This document shows positions 1 through 8,134 of a DNA stretch of 39,808 nucleotides, piece by piece. A model generated the notes under the pieces. That model searched no databases and was not told the DNA's origin. It was given only the letters and a program-made list of their open reading frames with translations. Source of the stretch: Rhodobacterales bacterium (lineage in GTDB: Bacteria; Pseudomonadota; Alphaproteobacteria; Rhodobacterales; Rhodobacteraceae); NCBI GenBank assembly GCA_026400325.1, contig JAPLPF010000134.1, positions 1-39,808 of the forward strand, read 5' to 3'. Numbering within the stretch: the first letter of the stretch is position 1; each line of letters starts with the position of its first letter. The position numbers and the translations under genes were made by a program.

Positions 1-1637
1 CGCTTGCGCTCGGTGAAGCTCAGCCCCGAAACGCCAGCAAACCCGGGCCGGGCCTGTGAGGGGTCAACCTTGCCCCCGGACCGGGTCGCTGAAGTCTCGA
101 CAGCGGCAAAATGCGGCGCATCGGCGGATGAAGAACGCTGGGCGGCATAGTCCGACCAGCCCCCCGGATAGACGGTTGCCCGGCCCTCGCCTTCCAGCGC
201 CACGGTGGCGGTGGCCACCCGGTCGATGAAATCGCGGTCGTGGCTGACCAGAAGCACGGTTCCGTCATAATCGCCAAGAATGTCCTGCAGAAGATCAAGC
301 GTCTCGACATCCAGATCGTTCGTCGGTTCGTCCAGAATCAGCAGGTTTGACGGCTGCGCCATCAGCTTGGCCAGCAAGAGCCGGGCCTTTTCGCCACCCG
401 ACAAGCTGCGCACCGGGGCGCGGGCCTGGGATTCGTCGAACAGAAAGTCCTTGAGATAGCCCACCACATGCCGGGGCTGGCCGCGCACCATGACCTGATC
501 GGCCGAGCCTGAGACCCGCATCAGGGGATCGCCGGTCAGGTTGTCCCAAAGACTGGCCTCGGGGTCCAGCCGCGCGCGCGTCTGGTCAAAGACAGCTATA
601 TCAAGGTTGGTGCCAAGGGCCACAGTGCCGGTGTCAGGTTGAACTTCGCCGGTCAAGAGCTTGAGAAGTGTGGTCTTTCCCACCCCGTTCGGCCCGACGA
701 AGGCCACCCGGTCGCCGCGCAGGACGCGCAGGCTGAAATCCTTGATGATCGACTTTTCCCCATAGGTTTTCGAAATCTGCTTCGCCTCGATCACCTTTTT
801 GCCCGAGGTCGGCCCCGCCTCGAAGGCCATGGCCGCCGTGCCCTGCCGCCGGATCTGGGCGGCACGGTCGCTGCGCAGGGCCTGCAACGCCCGCACCCGG
901 CCCTGGTTGCGTTTTCTGCGGGCACTGATGCCTTCGACGGCCCATCGCGCCTCGGCCTTGATCTTGCGGTCCAGCTTGTGACGCGCCTCGTCCTCTTCGG
1001 CCCAAAGGGTTTCGCGCCAGTCCTCGAAGCCCTCGAACCCCGAATCGCGGCGGCGCAACACCCCCCGGTCCAGCCAGAGCGTGGCGCGCGTCAGCGCCCG
1101 CAGGAACGCGCGGTCATGGCTGATAAGCACAAAGGCCGCGCGCGTGCCCTGCAGTTCGGCCTCAAGCCATTCGATGGCCTGGATATCCAGATGGTTGGTC
1201 GGTTCGTCCAGCAGCATCCACTCGGGCGCTTCGGCCAGCAGCTTGGCCAGCGCCGCGCGCCGACGCTCGCCACCGCTGGCGGTGGCAACAGGGGTTTCAG
1301 GGTTGAACTTCAACCCTTCGGCCACGACGGCCAGACGATACTCCATCCCGTCGGGCAAGGCCGAGGCCGCAAAATCGCCCAGGGTGGCAAAGCGCGACAG
1401 GTCCGGGTCCTGCTCCATATAGCCGACCGTGATGCCGGGGGGCAGGCTGCGGTTGCCCTGATCGGCCTCGACGAGACCCGCCATCAGCTTCATCAAGGTG
1501 GACTTGCCGCTGCCGTTGCGCCCGACCAGCGCCACCCGTTCGCCGGGTTGCACTGTCAGGGACACCCCGTCCAGCAGGGGGTTGCCGCCGAAGGTCAGCG
1601 ATACGGTGTTCAATTGCAAAAGCGGTGCGCGTGCCAT
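1..1637 (-). CDS. uup: ABC-F family ATPase (Uup-like), 3' end cut by window edge
   Basis: Cytosolic tandem ATPase without membrane domains. ABC-F proteins act on ribosomes or nucleic-acid structures, and Uup is linked to precise-excision and stalled-translation phenotypes. I translated it directly: about 545 residues are in the window and the reading frame stays open to base 1. It has two ABC domains. The first carries Walker A GRNGSGKST (about residues 39-47), a signature ASGGERRR and LLDEPTNHLDI. The second carries GPNGVGKTT, LSGGEKARLLLAKL and LILDEPTNDLDVETLDLL. The charged linker between them (many Arg/Lys/Glu) is the ABC-F interdomain arm. The last visible residues, LSFTERK, match the beginning of the Uup C-terminal coiled-coil region, so I expect the missing part to be that tail. 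The ATG at 1637-1635 has no obvious Shine-Dalgarno. The gene is divergent from the CoA-transferase, with 94 bp between. EttA or another ABC-F subfamily is possible, but the tail favours Uup. Confidence 0.9.
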   Translation of the reverse strand, partial: MARAPLLQLNTVSLTFGGNPLLDGVSLTVQPGERVALVGRNGSGKSTLMKLMAGLVEADQGNRSLPPGITVGYMEQDPDLSRFATLGDFAASALPDGMEYRLAVVAEGLKFNPETPVATASGGERRRAALAKLLAEAPEWMLLDEPTNHLDIQAIEWLEAELQGTRAAFVLISHDRAFLRALTRATLWLDRGVLRRRDSGFEGFEDWRETLWAEEDEARHKLDRKIKAEARWAVEGISARRKRNQGRVRALQALRSDRAAQIRRQGTAAMAFEAGPTSGKKVIEAKQISKTYGEKSIIKDFSLRVLRGDRVAFVGPNGVGKTTLLKLLTGEVQPDTGTVALGTNLDIAVFDQTRARLDPEASLWDNLTGDPLMRVSGSADQVMVRGQPRHVVGYLKDFLFDESQARAPVRSLSGGEKARLLLAKLMAQPSNLLILDEPTNDLDVETLDLLQDILGDYDGTVLLVSHDRDFIDRVATATVALEGEGRATVYPGGWSDYAAQRSSSADAPHFAAVETSATRSGGKVDPSQARPGFAGVSGLSFTERK

Positions 1638-1731
1638 GGCCGCGAGGTAGAGGTCGATTTGACCGGCGTCAACGTCTGGCAGTCAAAGCTCTGTCATGGC
1701 GGCACTGTAATGGCAACCGCAGGAGTACCTC

Positions 1732-2907
1732 ATGGCCCCGCTATCCGGCATCACGATCCTTGATCTTACGCATGTGCTGGCCGGACCTTTCGCCAGCCAC
1801 ACCCTGCAGGATCTGGGTGCCCGTGTGATCAAGGTCGAGCATCCGGACACCGGCGATGATACCCGCGCCTTTCCGCCGTTCAAGGACGGGCAAAGCGCCT
1901 ATTTCGCCACGCTGAACGCAGGCAAGCAATCCATCGCGCTGAACCTGAAGGCAGAGGACGACCGACTGATCCTTGACCGGCTGGTGGCGCGGGCCGATGT
2001 GCTGATCGAAAACTTCCGTCCGGGTGTGATGGACCGGCTTGGTTTCGGCTGGAACGCGCTGTCGCACCGGCATCCGCGGCTGATCTATGCCGCCGTCTCG
2101 GGCTATGGCCAGACCGGGCCGGATGCGGACAAACCGGCCTATGACATGGTGGTGCAGGCCCGTGGCGGCGTGATGTCGATCACCGGGGAAACAAGTGGGC
2201 CCCCCGTCCGGGTCGGGGCGTCGATCGGCGACATCGTGGCGGGCATGTTTCTGACACAAGGCATACTTGCGGCCCTTTATGACCGGGAACGGACCGGCAA
2301 GGGCGCGATGGTCGATGTGGCGATGCTGGATTCGCAGCTGGCGATCCAGGAACATTCGGTCGCCCTGACCACCGCGACCGGAACTCCCCCCGGCCGCACC
2401 GGGGCGCGGCATCCGACGATCACGCCCTTTTCGACCTATCGCACGGCGGACGGTTTTGTGGTGATTGCTGCAGGCAACGATGCGATGTTTGTCCGGCTTT
2501 GCACCGCATTGGGCCTTGGCATTGCCGGCGACCCCCGCTTTGCCACGAATGCCGCCCGCTGCGAGAATCACGCGCTTTTGAAGCGGCTGATCGAGTCGGT
2601 GACGCTGGGCGCGACGATGGACCACTGGATTGCCGCGCTGGAGGGCGCGGGCCTGCCCACCGCCCGTGTCCAGAACATGGCCGAGGTGTTGCGCGACCCG
2701 CAAATCCTGGCGCGCAACATGGTGCTGCCAGTTGTCCCCCGGCCCGGAGGCCCGGCCTTCACGGCCACGGGAAACCCGGTCAAGATGTCCACCCTGCCCG
2801 AAGCAACCTCACGCGCGGCGGCCCCGGCGCTGGATGGTGACCGGCAGGCGATCCTTGACTGGCTGGACGGTCCTCAGGTGGCAGCAGCAGCACGCGCACC
2901 CCGGTAA
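1732..2907 (+). CDS. CaiB/BaiF family (class III) CoA-transferase
   Basis: A 391-residue class III CoA-transferase, which moves CoA between carboxylic acids in the cytosol through an aspartyl-CoA thioester. The N-terminus LSGITILDLTHVLAGP and the segment ADVLIENFRPGVMDRLG are family hallmarks. The expected catalytic aspartate is Asp167 in GASIGDIVAG, aligned with Asp169 of formyl-CoA transferase, followed by GILAALYDRERTGKG. Length is normal for the family (about 380-430). The ATG is set by an aggag at 1721-1725, 6 nt upstream. The substrate cannot be read from sequence and the neighbours give no pathway. Its last 34 bases overlap the opposite-strand membrane protein gene tail to tail. Confidence 0.92.
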   Translation: MAPLSGITILDLTHVLAGPFASHTLQDLGARVIKVEHPDTGDDTRAFPPFKDGQSAYFATLNAGKQSIALNLKAEDDRLILDRLVARADVLIENFRPGVMDRLGFGWNALSHRHPRLIYAAVSGYGQTGPDADKPAYDMVVQARGGVMSITGETSGPPVRVGASIGDIVAGMFLTQGILAALYDRERTGKGAMVDVAMLDSQLAIQEHSVALTTATGTPPGRTGARHPTITPFSTYRTADGFVVIAAGNDAMFVRLCTALGLGIAGDPRFATNAARCENHALLKRLIESVTLGATMDHWIAALEGAGLPTARVQNMAEVLRDPQILARNMVLPVVPRPGGPAFTATGNPVKMSTLPEATSRAAAPALDGDRQAILDWLDGPQVAAAARAPR

Positions 2908-3305
2908 AGCGGAAAAAGGAACATCGCGGCAAAGACCAGGTTGGCGGCCTCGTTCAACGGCGCTCCGGCCAGCAGGGACCCCGCGCTGTCCACCACGACC
3001 CAGGCCAGAATGCCGTTGCGCAGGATCGGGCGGATCAGGTCGGGGTGGCGGGCAAGGGGGGCACCGGAAAGCTGCAAGATCATCACCCCCCAGCCGAGGG
3101 TGATGCCGCCAAGGATCGCCAGAAGAAGCCGTGTCTCGCTTGCCCCGGCGCCCTGCCCGCCGTCAACCGGCCAGAACACCCCGTCCAGGACAGTGCCCAT
3201 CGGCCCGGACCAGGGTGCCCAGGCAGACAGGGCACAAAGCGGACCGAAGGCGATCAGTGCAATAAAGGCCGCTAGGCGGAGGGATTTCTGTTCAAGGGTC
3301 ATCAT
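2874..3305 (-). CDS. Small multi-spanning membrane protein, unknown function
   Basis: A 143-residue hydrophobic protein with about four predicted membrane segments (roughly residues 13-33, 60-80, 95-113 and 118-137) and a short Ala-rich tail. I do not recognise a named family. The motif-like stretch WVVVDSAGSLLAGAPLNEAANL looks conserved-domain-like, but I cannot assign it. An aggag at 3315-3311 sits 5 nt from the ATG at 3305 and 8 nt from a second ATG at 3302; either could be used. A longer reading frame up to 3335 has no ribosome site. The gene is divergent from the XRE regulator (127 bp apart), so the regulator may control it. Confidence 0.7.
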   Translation of the reverse strand: MMTLEQKSLRLAAFIALIAFGPLCALSAWAPWSGPMGTVLDGVFWPVDGGQGAGASETRLLLAILGGITLGWGVMILQLSGAPLARHPDLIRPILRNGILAWVVVDSAGSLLAGAPLNEAANLVFAAMFLFPLYRGARAAAAT

Positions 3306-3432
3306 CTGGTCTCCTGACAAGGTTTGGGCGACCAAATCTCAAGGCGGGAAGCAGGCCAATTCCCTGCAAGGTAAGTGTCTTGCTTGTGGCTCTCTGCTAC
3401 GGTTCTGCTCCAGTCAGCCCATGGGAGGCAGG
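3306..3432. promoter_or_regulatory. Divergent promoter region with two inverted repeats
   Basis: This 127-bp gap separates the membrane protein gene (minus) from the XRE regulator (plus). It holds two overlapping perfect 5-bp inverted repeats: GCAGG (3351-3355) with CCTGC (3363-3367), and GCAAG (3366-3370) with CTTGC (3379-3383). Dyads of this kind in a divergent gap next to a helix-turn-helix gene are typical autoregulatory operator candidates. The short arms make this tentative. Confidence 0.35.
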
Positions 3433-4197
3433 ATGCAGGACTTTCCCACAAGCTTGCGCGGCTGGCGGCGGACGCGGCGGCTGAGCCAGCTTGCCCTTGC
3501 CAGCGAGGCGGCCGTCTCGCCGCGCCATCTGGCGTTTCTGGAAACCGGGCGGGCGCGTCCGTCGCGCGGCATGGTGCTGCGGCTTGCCGAGGTCCTTGAC
3601 CTGCCCCGCAGCGACCAGAACGGGCTTTTGACGGCAGCGGGATTTGCGCCGCACTTTCCCGCCTTGCCCCTGGCGGCGGACGAGATGGCACAGGTCCGCC
3701 AGGCGATGGACTGGACCATCCGCCGTCACGCGCCCTACCCCGCACTGATCCTTGACAGGGTGTGGCGGATCGTGGCGCTGAACGCCCCGGCGCAAACGCT
3801 TTTCGGTCCGGCAGGCTTTGCCGAAGGGTCAAGCCTTCTGGCCGCCGCGACCGATACCGCCGTCTTTTCCACCCTGATCGAGAACTGGATCGAGGTCGGT
3901 CATCACACCCTTCTGCGCCTTAAGGCCGAAAGTGCCCGTGCCGGGGGTATTGCGGACCTTGACTGCGCCGCAACCCGACTTGCCGCAAACCCCGCCATCG
4001 CCGCCTACCGGCCAAAGACCGAAAACCGCGCCGTGCTGCCGACGATCTACCGGATGGGCGACCGGCGGCTGGCGATGTTTTCCACCTATGCCCAGTTTGG
4101 TGCGGCTGAGGAGGTGTCGCTGGCGGACATGAAGATCGAACTGATGTTTCCGGCCAATGAGGAAACGCGACTTCTCCTGCAGCGGCTTGACGGTTAG
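3433..4197 (+). CDS. XRE-family transcriptional regulator with MLTR/MmyB-type ligand-binding domain
   Basis: A 254-residue DNA-binding regulator. Residues about 6-60 form a Cro/CI-type helix-turn-helix (LRGWRRTRRLSQLALASEAA, then VSPRHLAFLETGRARPS). Residues about 95-250 resemble the MmyB-like transcription regulator ligand-binding domain, a PAS-like fold seen in actinobacterial and proteobacterial regulators: typical phrases are MDWTIRRHAPYPALILDRVWRIVALN and an LFG shortly after. The start is the ATG at 3433, with ggagg at 3424-3428 upstream; an in-frame ATG at 3421 lies in front of that ribosome site and is less likely. It probably controls itself and the divergent membrane protein gene. 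The ligand is unknown; some MLTR proteins bind fatty acids, which is a family statement and not evidence here. Confidence 0.87.
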   Translation: MQDFPTSLRGWRRTRRLSQLALASEAAVSPRHLAFLETGRARPSRGMVLRLAEVLDLPRSDQNGLLTAAGFAPHFPALPLAADEMAQVRQAMDWTIRRHAPYPALILDRVWRIVALNAPAQTLFGPAGFAEGSSLLAAATDTAVFSTLIENWIEVGHHTLLRLKAESARAGGIADLDCAATRLAANPAIAAYRPKTENRAVLPTIYRMGDRRLAMFSTYAQFGAAEEVSLADMKIELMFPANEETRLLLQRLDG

Positions 4198-4251
4198 CGC
4201 GCGTGTCGGTTTCTGCGCGAAATCTGTGGTTGAGGCTGCTATGGAACACTC

Positions 4252-4974
4252 ATGCCGTTTCGAACGCTTGACCCCGCCCTGATCCTTGCCACTGCCGAAA
4301 GGCTGGAGCGCCGGGTTGCCGACCGCTTTCCCGACCGTGGCCTGGCTCGGGTCGCAACCGAAGTCGTGGCGTTGACCCGTGAGGCCGACGCCGATGTCAA
4401 AGCCCTGATCCCGCCGATCTGGGGCCTGCGGGCGCTGGTGGCGGCTGCGGTCCTTGCCGGGGGCGCGGTCTTTGTCTGGGTCGGCTCGATCGTGCCCTTG
4501 CACCAGATGGGGCGTGACACCTTTGCCTCGGTCGAGGGGATCGAGGCGGCGATCAACACGGTCCTTCTGGCAGCCCTGGGACTGATCGCCCTTGTCCGGC
4601 TTGAGGCGCGGGTAAAGCGCCGGAAGGTGGCGGCAGGTTTGCACCGGCTGCGGTCGGTCATCCACGTCATCGACATGCATCAGATGACCAAGGACCCGAT
4701 TACCCTTTCACCGGACTTTGAGCCGACAGCGGCATCGCCCCACCGCGACATGGATGCCGTCGCCTTGTCGCGCTATCTGGACTATTGCGCCGAGCTTCTG
4801 GCGATAACGGGCAAGCTTGCCGCCCTTTACGCACAGGCCGTACCGGACGAGGGCGTGGCCACGGCGGTCAACGACATCGAAGTGCTGGGGTCGTCGCTGT
4901 CGCGCAAGATCTGGCAAAAGATAGGGATGATTGACCACAAGCCAGCCCCACGGCATGCCCGTCTGCCGGAATGA
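4252..4974 (+). CDS. Hypothetical protein with two membrane segments
   Basis: A 240-residue protein I cannot name. An amphipathic N-terminal part (residues 1-55) precedes two hydrophobic segments (about 58-80 and 99-117). These are separated by a short loop with charged and polar residues and followed by a basic stretch (RLEARVKRRK), which suggests the C-terminal half is cytosolic. The C-terminal region contains a motif-like VIHVIDMHQMTKDP (about 137-149) that reads as a conserved core. The start ATG has only a weak purine-rich site (gga) upstream. The stop codon lies inside a long hairpin (see 4964-4999). It sits 54 bp after the XRE gene on the same strand, so co-transcription is possible. 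Confidence 0.75.
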   Translation: MPFRTLDPALILATAERLERRVADRFPDRGLARVATEVVALTREADADVKALIPPIWGLRALVAAAVLAGGAVFVWVGSIVPLHQMGRDTFASVEGIEAAINTVLLAALGLIALVRLEARVKRRKVAAGLHRLRSVIHVIDMHQMTKDPITLSPDFEPTAASPHRDMDAVALSRYLDYCAELLAITGKLAALYAQAVPDEGVATAVNDIEVLGSSLSRKIWQKIGMIDHKPAPRHARLPE

Positions 4975-4999
4975 GGGCAGCACCTGCCGCATTCCGGCA
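4964..4999 (+). terminator. Long stem-loop overlapping the stop codon of the two-TM protein
   Basis: A perfect 10-bp inverted repeat, TGCCGGAATG (4964-4973) with CATTCCGGCA (4990-4999), encloses a second 5-bp stem, GGCAG (4976-4980) with CTGCC (4984-4988), closed by a 3-nt loop. The only interruption is AG opposite G. The TGA stop (4972-4974) is part of the stem. No T-tract follows, so this is either a non-canonical transcript-end or stabilising hairpin, or a REP-like palindrome. Confidence 0.5.
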
Positions 5000-5054
5000 T
5001 TGCTGGCGGCGCGCTCCGGCCTAGAACTGCAACGACAGACCGGAGAATGCCGTC

Positions 5055-5441
5055 GTGACGACCCCTGCCCTTGTGGACGAATCCACCCTTCCCGATGAGC
5101 GTTGGGACGATCCCGCGCGTGGCACGATCAGGTTTCGTACCCTGATCTCGGCTCCGGGAACCGACACCAGCGCAATCGTCTGCGGCGTAGCGATGATGGC
5201 AGAAGGTGACAGCTTCATGCTGCATTCTCATCCTGACCCAGAGGTCTATTACGGGCTGGAAGGCGAAGGCGAGGTGCTGATCGACGGCGTGCCGCACCGT
5301 CTTGCCCCCGGTGTCGCACTTTACATCCCCGGGGGCGCGGTGCATGGCGTGCCGATGGCTGCGGCTGCGCTGAAATGGTTCTACACCTTCGCCGCCGACC
5401 GGTTCTCCGACATCCACTATCATTTCCCGCATGAGACCTGA
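5055..5441 (+). CDS. Single-domain cupin protein
   Basis: A 128-residue small cupin. Both cupin motifs are complete: GDSFMLHSHPDPEVYYGLEG supplies metal ligands His57, His59 and Glu63, and GVALYIPGGAVHGV supplies His97. The fold therefore should bind one metal ion, and the small size suggests a stand-alone sensor, isomerase or lyase-type cupin. The start is GTG at 5055 with ggag at 5042-5045; the nearby ATG at 5047 is out of frame. The stop is 1 nt before the ATG of the corrinoid-activation protein (TGAcATG), so the two are almost certainly translated as a coupled pair. A link to corrinoid methyl transfer is inferred from this pairing only. The substrate is unknown. Confidence 0.85.
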   Translation: MTTPALVDESTLPDERWDDPARGTIRFRTLISAPGTDTSAIVCGVAMMAEGDSFMLHSHPDPEVYYGLEGEGEVLIDGVPHRLAPGVALYIPGGAVHGVPMAAAALKWFYTFAADRFSDIHYHFPHET

Positions 5442-5442
5442 C

Positions 5443-7494
5443 ATGACCGACGCCTCGCATCCCGACGCCCTGGTGATCTTCACGCCCTCGGGCAAGCGCG
5501 GGCGCTTTGCGCTGGGCACGCCGGTCCTTACGGTGGCAAGAAAGCTGGGGGTGGACCTTGATTCCGTCTGCGGCGGCCGCGGCATCTGCTCGAAGTGCCA
5601 GATCACCCCGGAATATGGCGAGTTTGCCAAGCACGGGGTGACGGTCGCAGAAGATGCCCTGAGCGAGTGGAACGCGGTCGAGGATCGCTACAAGCGTATC
5701 CGCGGGCTGATCGACGGACGGCGCCTGGGCTGTCAGGCCAAGGTGATGGGCGACGTGGTCATCGACGTGCCGCCGGAAAGCCAGGTCCACAAGCAGGTGA
5801 TCCGCAAGTCGGCGACCGAGCGGGTGATGGCGATGGACCCCGCCACCCGTGCGGTTTACGTCGAAGTGGCCGAGCCGGACATGCACGAACCCACCGGCGA
5901 CTTTGAACGCCTGCAGCGCGCGCTGGCCGACCAGTGGCAGGTCGGCGCGGTCACGGCGGACCTGTCGGTCCTGCGCCGGTTGCAACCGGTTTTGCGCAAG
6001 GGCGAATGGAAAGCGACGGTCGTGCTGCACAAGGGCAACCACGACGCCGCAACCCGCATCCTGGACATCTTCCCCGGCTTTCATGACGGGCCTTTGCTGG
6101 GATTGGCGGTCGACCTTGGGTCCACCACCATCGCCGCGCACCTGTGCGATCTGACCGATGGCCGGGTGCTGGCCTCCAGTGGTCTGATGAACCCGCAGAT
6201 CCGTTTTGGCGAGGACCTGATGAGCCGGGTCAGCTATGTGATGATGAACCCCGGCGGCGATGTCGAGATGACCCGCGTCGTGCGCGAGGCGATCGACAGC
6301 CTTGCCCGGTCCATCGCCGACGAGGCGGGCGTCGATCCGGCCGCGATCTACGAGATGGTTCTGGTGTGCAACCCGGTGATGCACCACCTGTTTCTGGGCG
6401 TGGACCCGGTGGAACTGGGCCAGGCCCCCTTTGCGCTGGCCACCAGTGGCAGCCTGTCGCTTGATGCGCGCGAGTTGGACCTGCCATCAATGAACCGCAA
6501 CGCGCAGGTCTACGTTCTTCCGTGTATCGCGGGCCACGTCGGCGCGGATGCAGCAGCGGTCGCCTTGTCGGAGGAACCCGGCAAATCGGACGACATGGTG
6601 CTGATCGTGGACGTGGGCACCAACGCGGAAATCCTCTTGGGCAACAAGACGCGGGTGCTGGCCTGTTCCAGCCCGACCGGCCCGGCCTTCGAGGGTGCGC
6701 AGATTTCCAGCGGACAGCGCGCGGCACCGGGCGCCATCGAACGAGTGGAGATTGATCCCGCAACAAAGGAGCCGCGGTTCCGGGTGATCGGGTCGGATCT
6801 GTGGTCGGACGATCCGGGCTTTGCGGCCGCAACGGCGGCGACCGGGGTCACCGGCATCTGCGGGTCAGGCATCATCGAGGCGGTGGCCGAAATGCGGATG
6901 GCGGGGCTGGTCGATCAGGGTGGCCTGATCGGCGGCCCGGATCAGACCGGCACCCCGCGCAGCATCAGTACCGGGCGGACACATGACTATGTGCTTCACG
7001 ATGGCACGGCCGAGGGCGGGCCGTTGATCACGGTGACGCAAGGCGACATCCGTGCGATCCAGTTGGCCAAGGCCGCGCTTTACGCCGGTGCAAAGCTTCT
7101 GATGGACGAGATGGGCGTAAAGACGGTCGACAAGGTCACGCTGGCCGGTGCGTTCGGCGCGCATATCAGCCCCAAGCATGCGATGGTCCTCGGGATGATC
7201 CCGGACGTGAAGCTTGACCATGTGGTGTCGGCCGGCAACGCCGCCGGCACCGGTGCGCGGATCGCCCTGTGCAGTGTCGCGTCGCGCGATGCCATCGAGG
7301 CGACGGTGCACGAGATTCACAAGGTTGAAACCGCCATCGAGCCGCGCTTTCAAGAGCACTTCGTCAACGCCAGCGCCATTCCGAACGCAGTAGACCCCTT
7401 TCCGGAACTGAGCCTGATCGTCACTCTGCCCGATGTCAGTTTCAACACCCAGGGCTCGGGCGGCGATGGCGGCCGGCGGCGGCGGCGTGTCTGA
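5443..7494 (+). CDS. Corrinoid protein reductive activator, 2Fe-2S + ASKHA domains (RACo/RamA-like)
   Basis: A 683-residue cytosolic protein of the family that reduces inactive Co(II) corrinoid proteins back to Co(I) at the expense of ATP, serving methyltransferase systems. The N-terminus is a plant-type ferredoxin domain with CGGRGICSKC (Cys43, 49, 52) and a fourth cysteine in GRRLGCQAK (Cys97). A middle/linker domain follows, then an actin-like ATPase (ASKHA, DUF4445) with AVDLGSTTIAAHL near residue 220, VDVGTNAEILLGN, and GICGSGIIEAVAEM. Length agrees with the family (about 600-700). An in-frame ATG at 5431 would overlap the cupin by 11 nt; I prefer 5443 because homologous N-termini start with a short lead before LVxFTPSGKRGRF. 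The final residues are Gly/Arg-rich. The partner methyltransferase could be the MttB-like protein at 24.1-25.7 kb, but no corrinoid carrier is visible. Confidence 0.88.
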   Translation: MTDASHPDALVIFTPSGKRGRFALGTPVLTVARKLGVDLDSVCGGRGICSKCQITPEYGEFAKHGVTVAEDALSEWNAVEDRYKRIRGLIDGRRLGCQAKVMGDVVIDVPPESQVHKQVIRKSATERVMAMDPATRAVYVEVAEPDMHEPTGDFERLQRALADQWQVGAVTADLSVLRRLQPVLRKGEWKATVVLHKGNHDAATRILDIFPGFHDGPLLGLAVDLGSTTIAAHLCDLTDGRVLASSGLMNPQIRFGEDLMSRVSYVMMNPGGDVEMTRVVREAIDSLARSIADEAGVDPAAIYEMVLVCNPVMHHLFLGVDPVELGQAPFALATSGSLSLDARELDLPSMNRNAQVYVLPCIAGHVGADAAAVALSEEPGKSDDMVLIVDVGTNAEILLGNKTRVLACSSPTGPAFEGAQISSGQRAAPGAIERVEIDPATKEPRFRVIGSDLWSDDPGFAAATAATGVTGICGSGIIEAVAEMRMAGLVDQGGLIGGPDQTGTPRSISTGRTHDYVLHDGTAEGGPLITVTQGDIRAIQLAKAALYAGAKLLMDEMGVKTVDKVTLAGAFGAHISPKHAMVLGMIPDVKLDHVVSAGNAAGTGARIALCSVASRDAIEATVHEIHKVETAIEPRFQEHFVNASAIPNAVDPFPELSLIVTLPDVSFNTQGSGGDGGRRRRRV

Positions 7495-7597
7495 TCGTCA
7501 TCCTTGCGGATGCCTGTTGCTGGTCAGGCGCAGGCACATGGCCCGCCACGACCGACGAGTGGCTTGCACCATGCCGCAAAACCCGTAACGTCGCGCC

Positions 7598-8134
7598 ATG
7601 TCTGACGATCCCGTAGCAACGTCGATCTCTCTCTGCGCCTCCGGGGACCGCGCCGCTTTCCGCGCGCTTTATCGTGATACCTCGGCGAAACTCATGGGCG
7701 TCCTGTTGCGTATCCTCAAGGAACGCGCAGAGGCGGAGGATGCCTTGCAAGAGGTTTACACACGGGTCTGGCTGCGGGCGGGTCGCTATGACCCCGCCAA
7801 GGGCCGGGGCATGACCTGGCTGATCGCCATCGCGCGCAACCTTGCCATCGACCGGCTGCGCGCCCGGGTCGCGATGCTGGATGACGATGGCCTTGACACG
7901 GTCGCGGACACCGCCCCCCGCGCCGAAACCCGCCTGATCGCGCAAGGTGAGGCCAGGCGTATTGCCCATTGCTTCGACACGCTTGACCCCGAACGCGCCG
8001 ACGCAGTGCGTGGTGCCTATCTGTCGGGCCTCTCCTATGTCGAACTTGCCGCGCGCCACGCAGTGCCCTTGAACACCATGCGCACCTGGCTTCGGCGCAG
8101 CCTTTTCAAGCTGAAGGAGTGTCTGGACCAATGA
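7598..8134 (+). CDS. ECF-type RNA polymerase sigma factor (SigK-like)
   Basis: A 178-residue extracytoplasmic-function sigma factor. Region 2 spans about residues 20-88 (FRALYRDTSAKLMGVLLRIL, then AEDALQEVYTRVWLRAGRYDP and WLIAIARNLAIDRLRAR). Region 4 is at the C-terminus (LSYVELAARHAVPLNTMRTWLRRSL). Regions 1 and 3 are absent, as expected for ECF factors. Its stop overlaps the ATG of the anti-sigma gene (ATGA, 8131-8134), so both are made in stoichiometric balance. The sigma/RskA-like anti-sigma/fasciclin order mirrors the mycobacterial sigK-rskA-mpt70/83 arrangement, which points to control of a secreted FAS1 protein. The inducing signal is unknown. I found no matching ECF promoter upstream of the gene. 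Confidence 0.92.
   Translation: MSDDPVATSISLCASGDRAAFRALYRDTSAKLMGVLLRILKERAEAEDALQEVYTRVWLRAGRYDPAKGRGMTWLIAIARNLAIDRLRARVAMLDDDGLDTVADTAPRAETRLIAQGEARRIAHCFDTLDPERADAVRGAYLSGLSYVELAARHAVPLNTMRTWLRRSLFKLKECLDQ

Noticed and set aside
1741-2703. Minus-strand open frame opposite the CoA-transferase
   Set aside because: Antisense shadow; the plus strand has the family motifs and a ribosome site.
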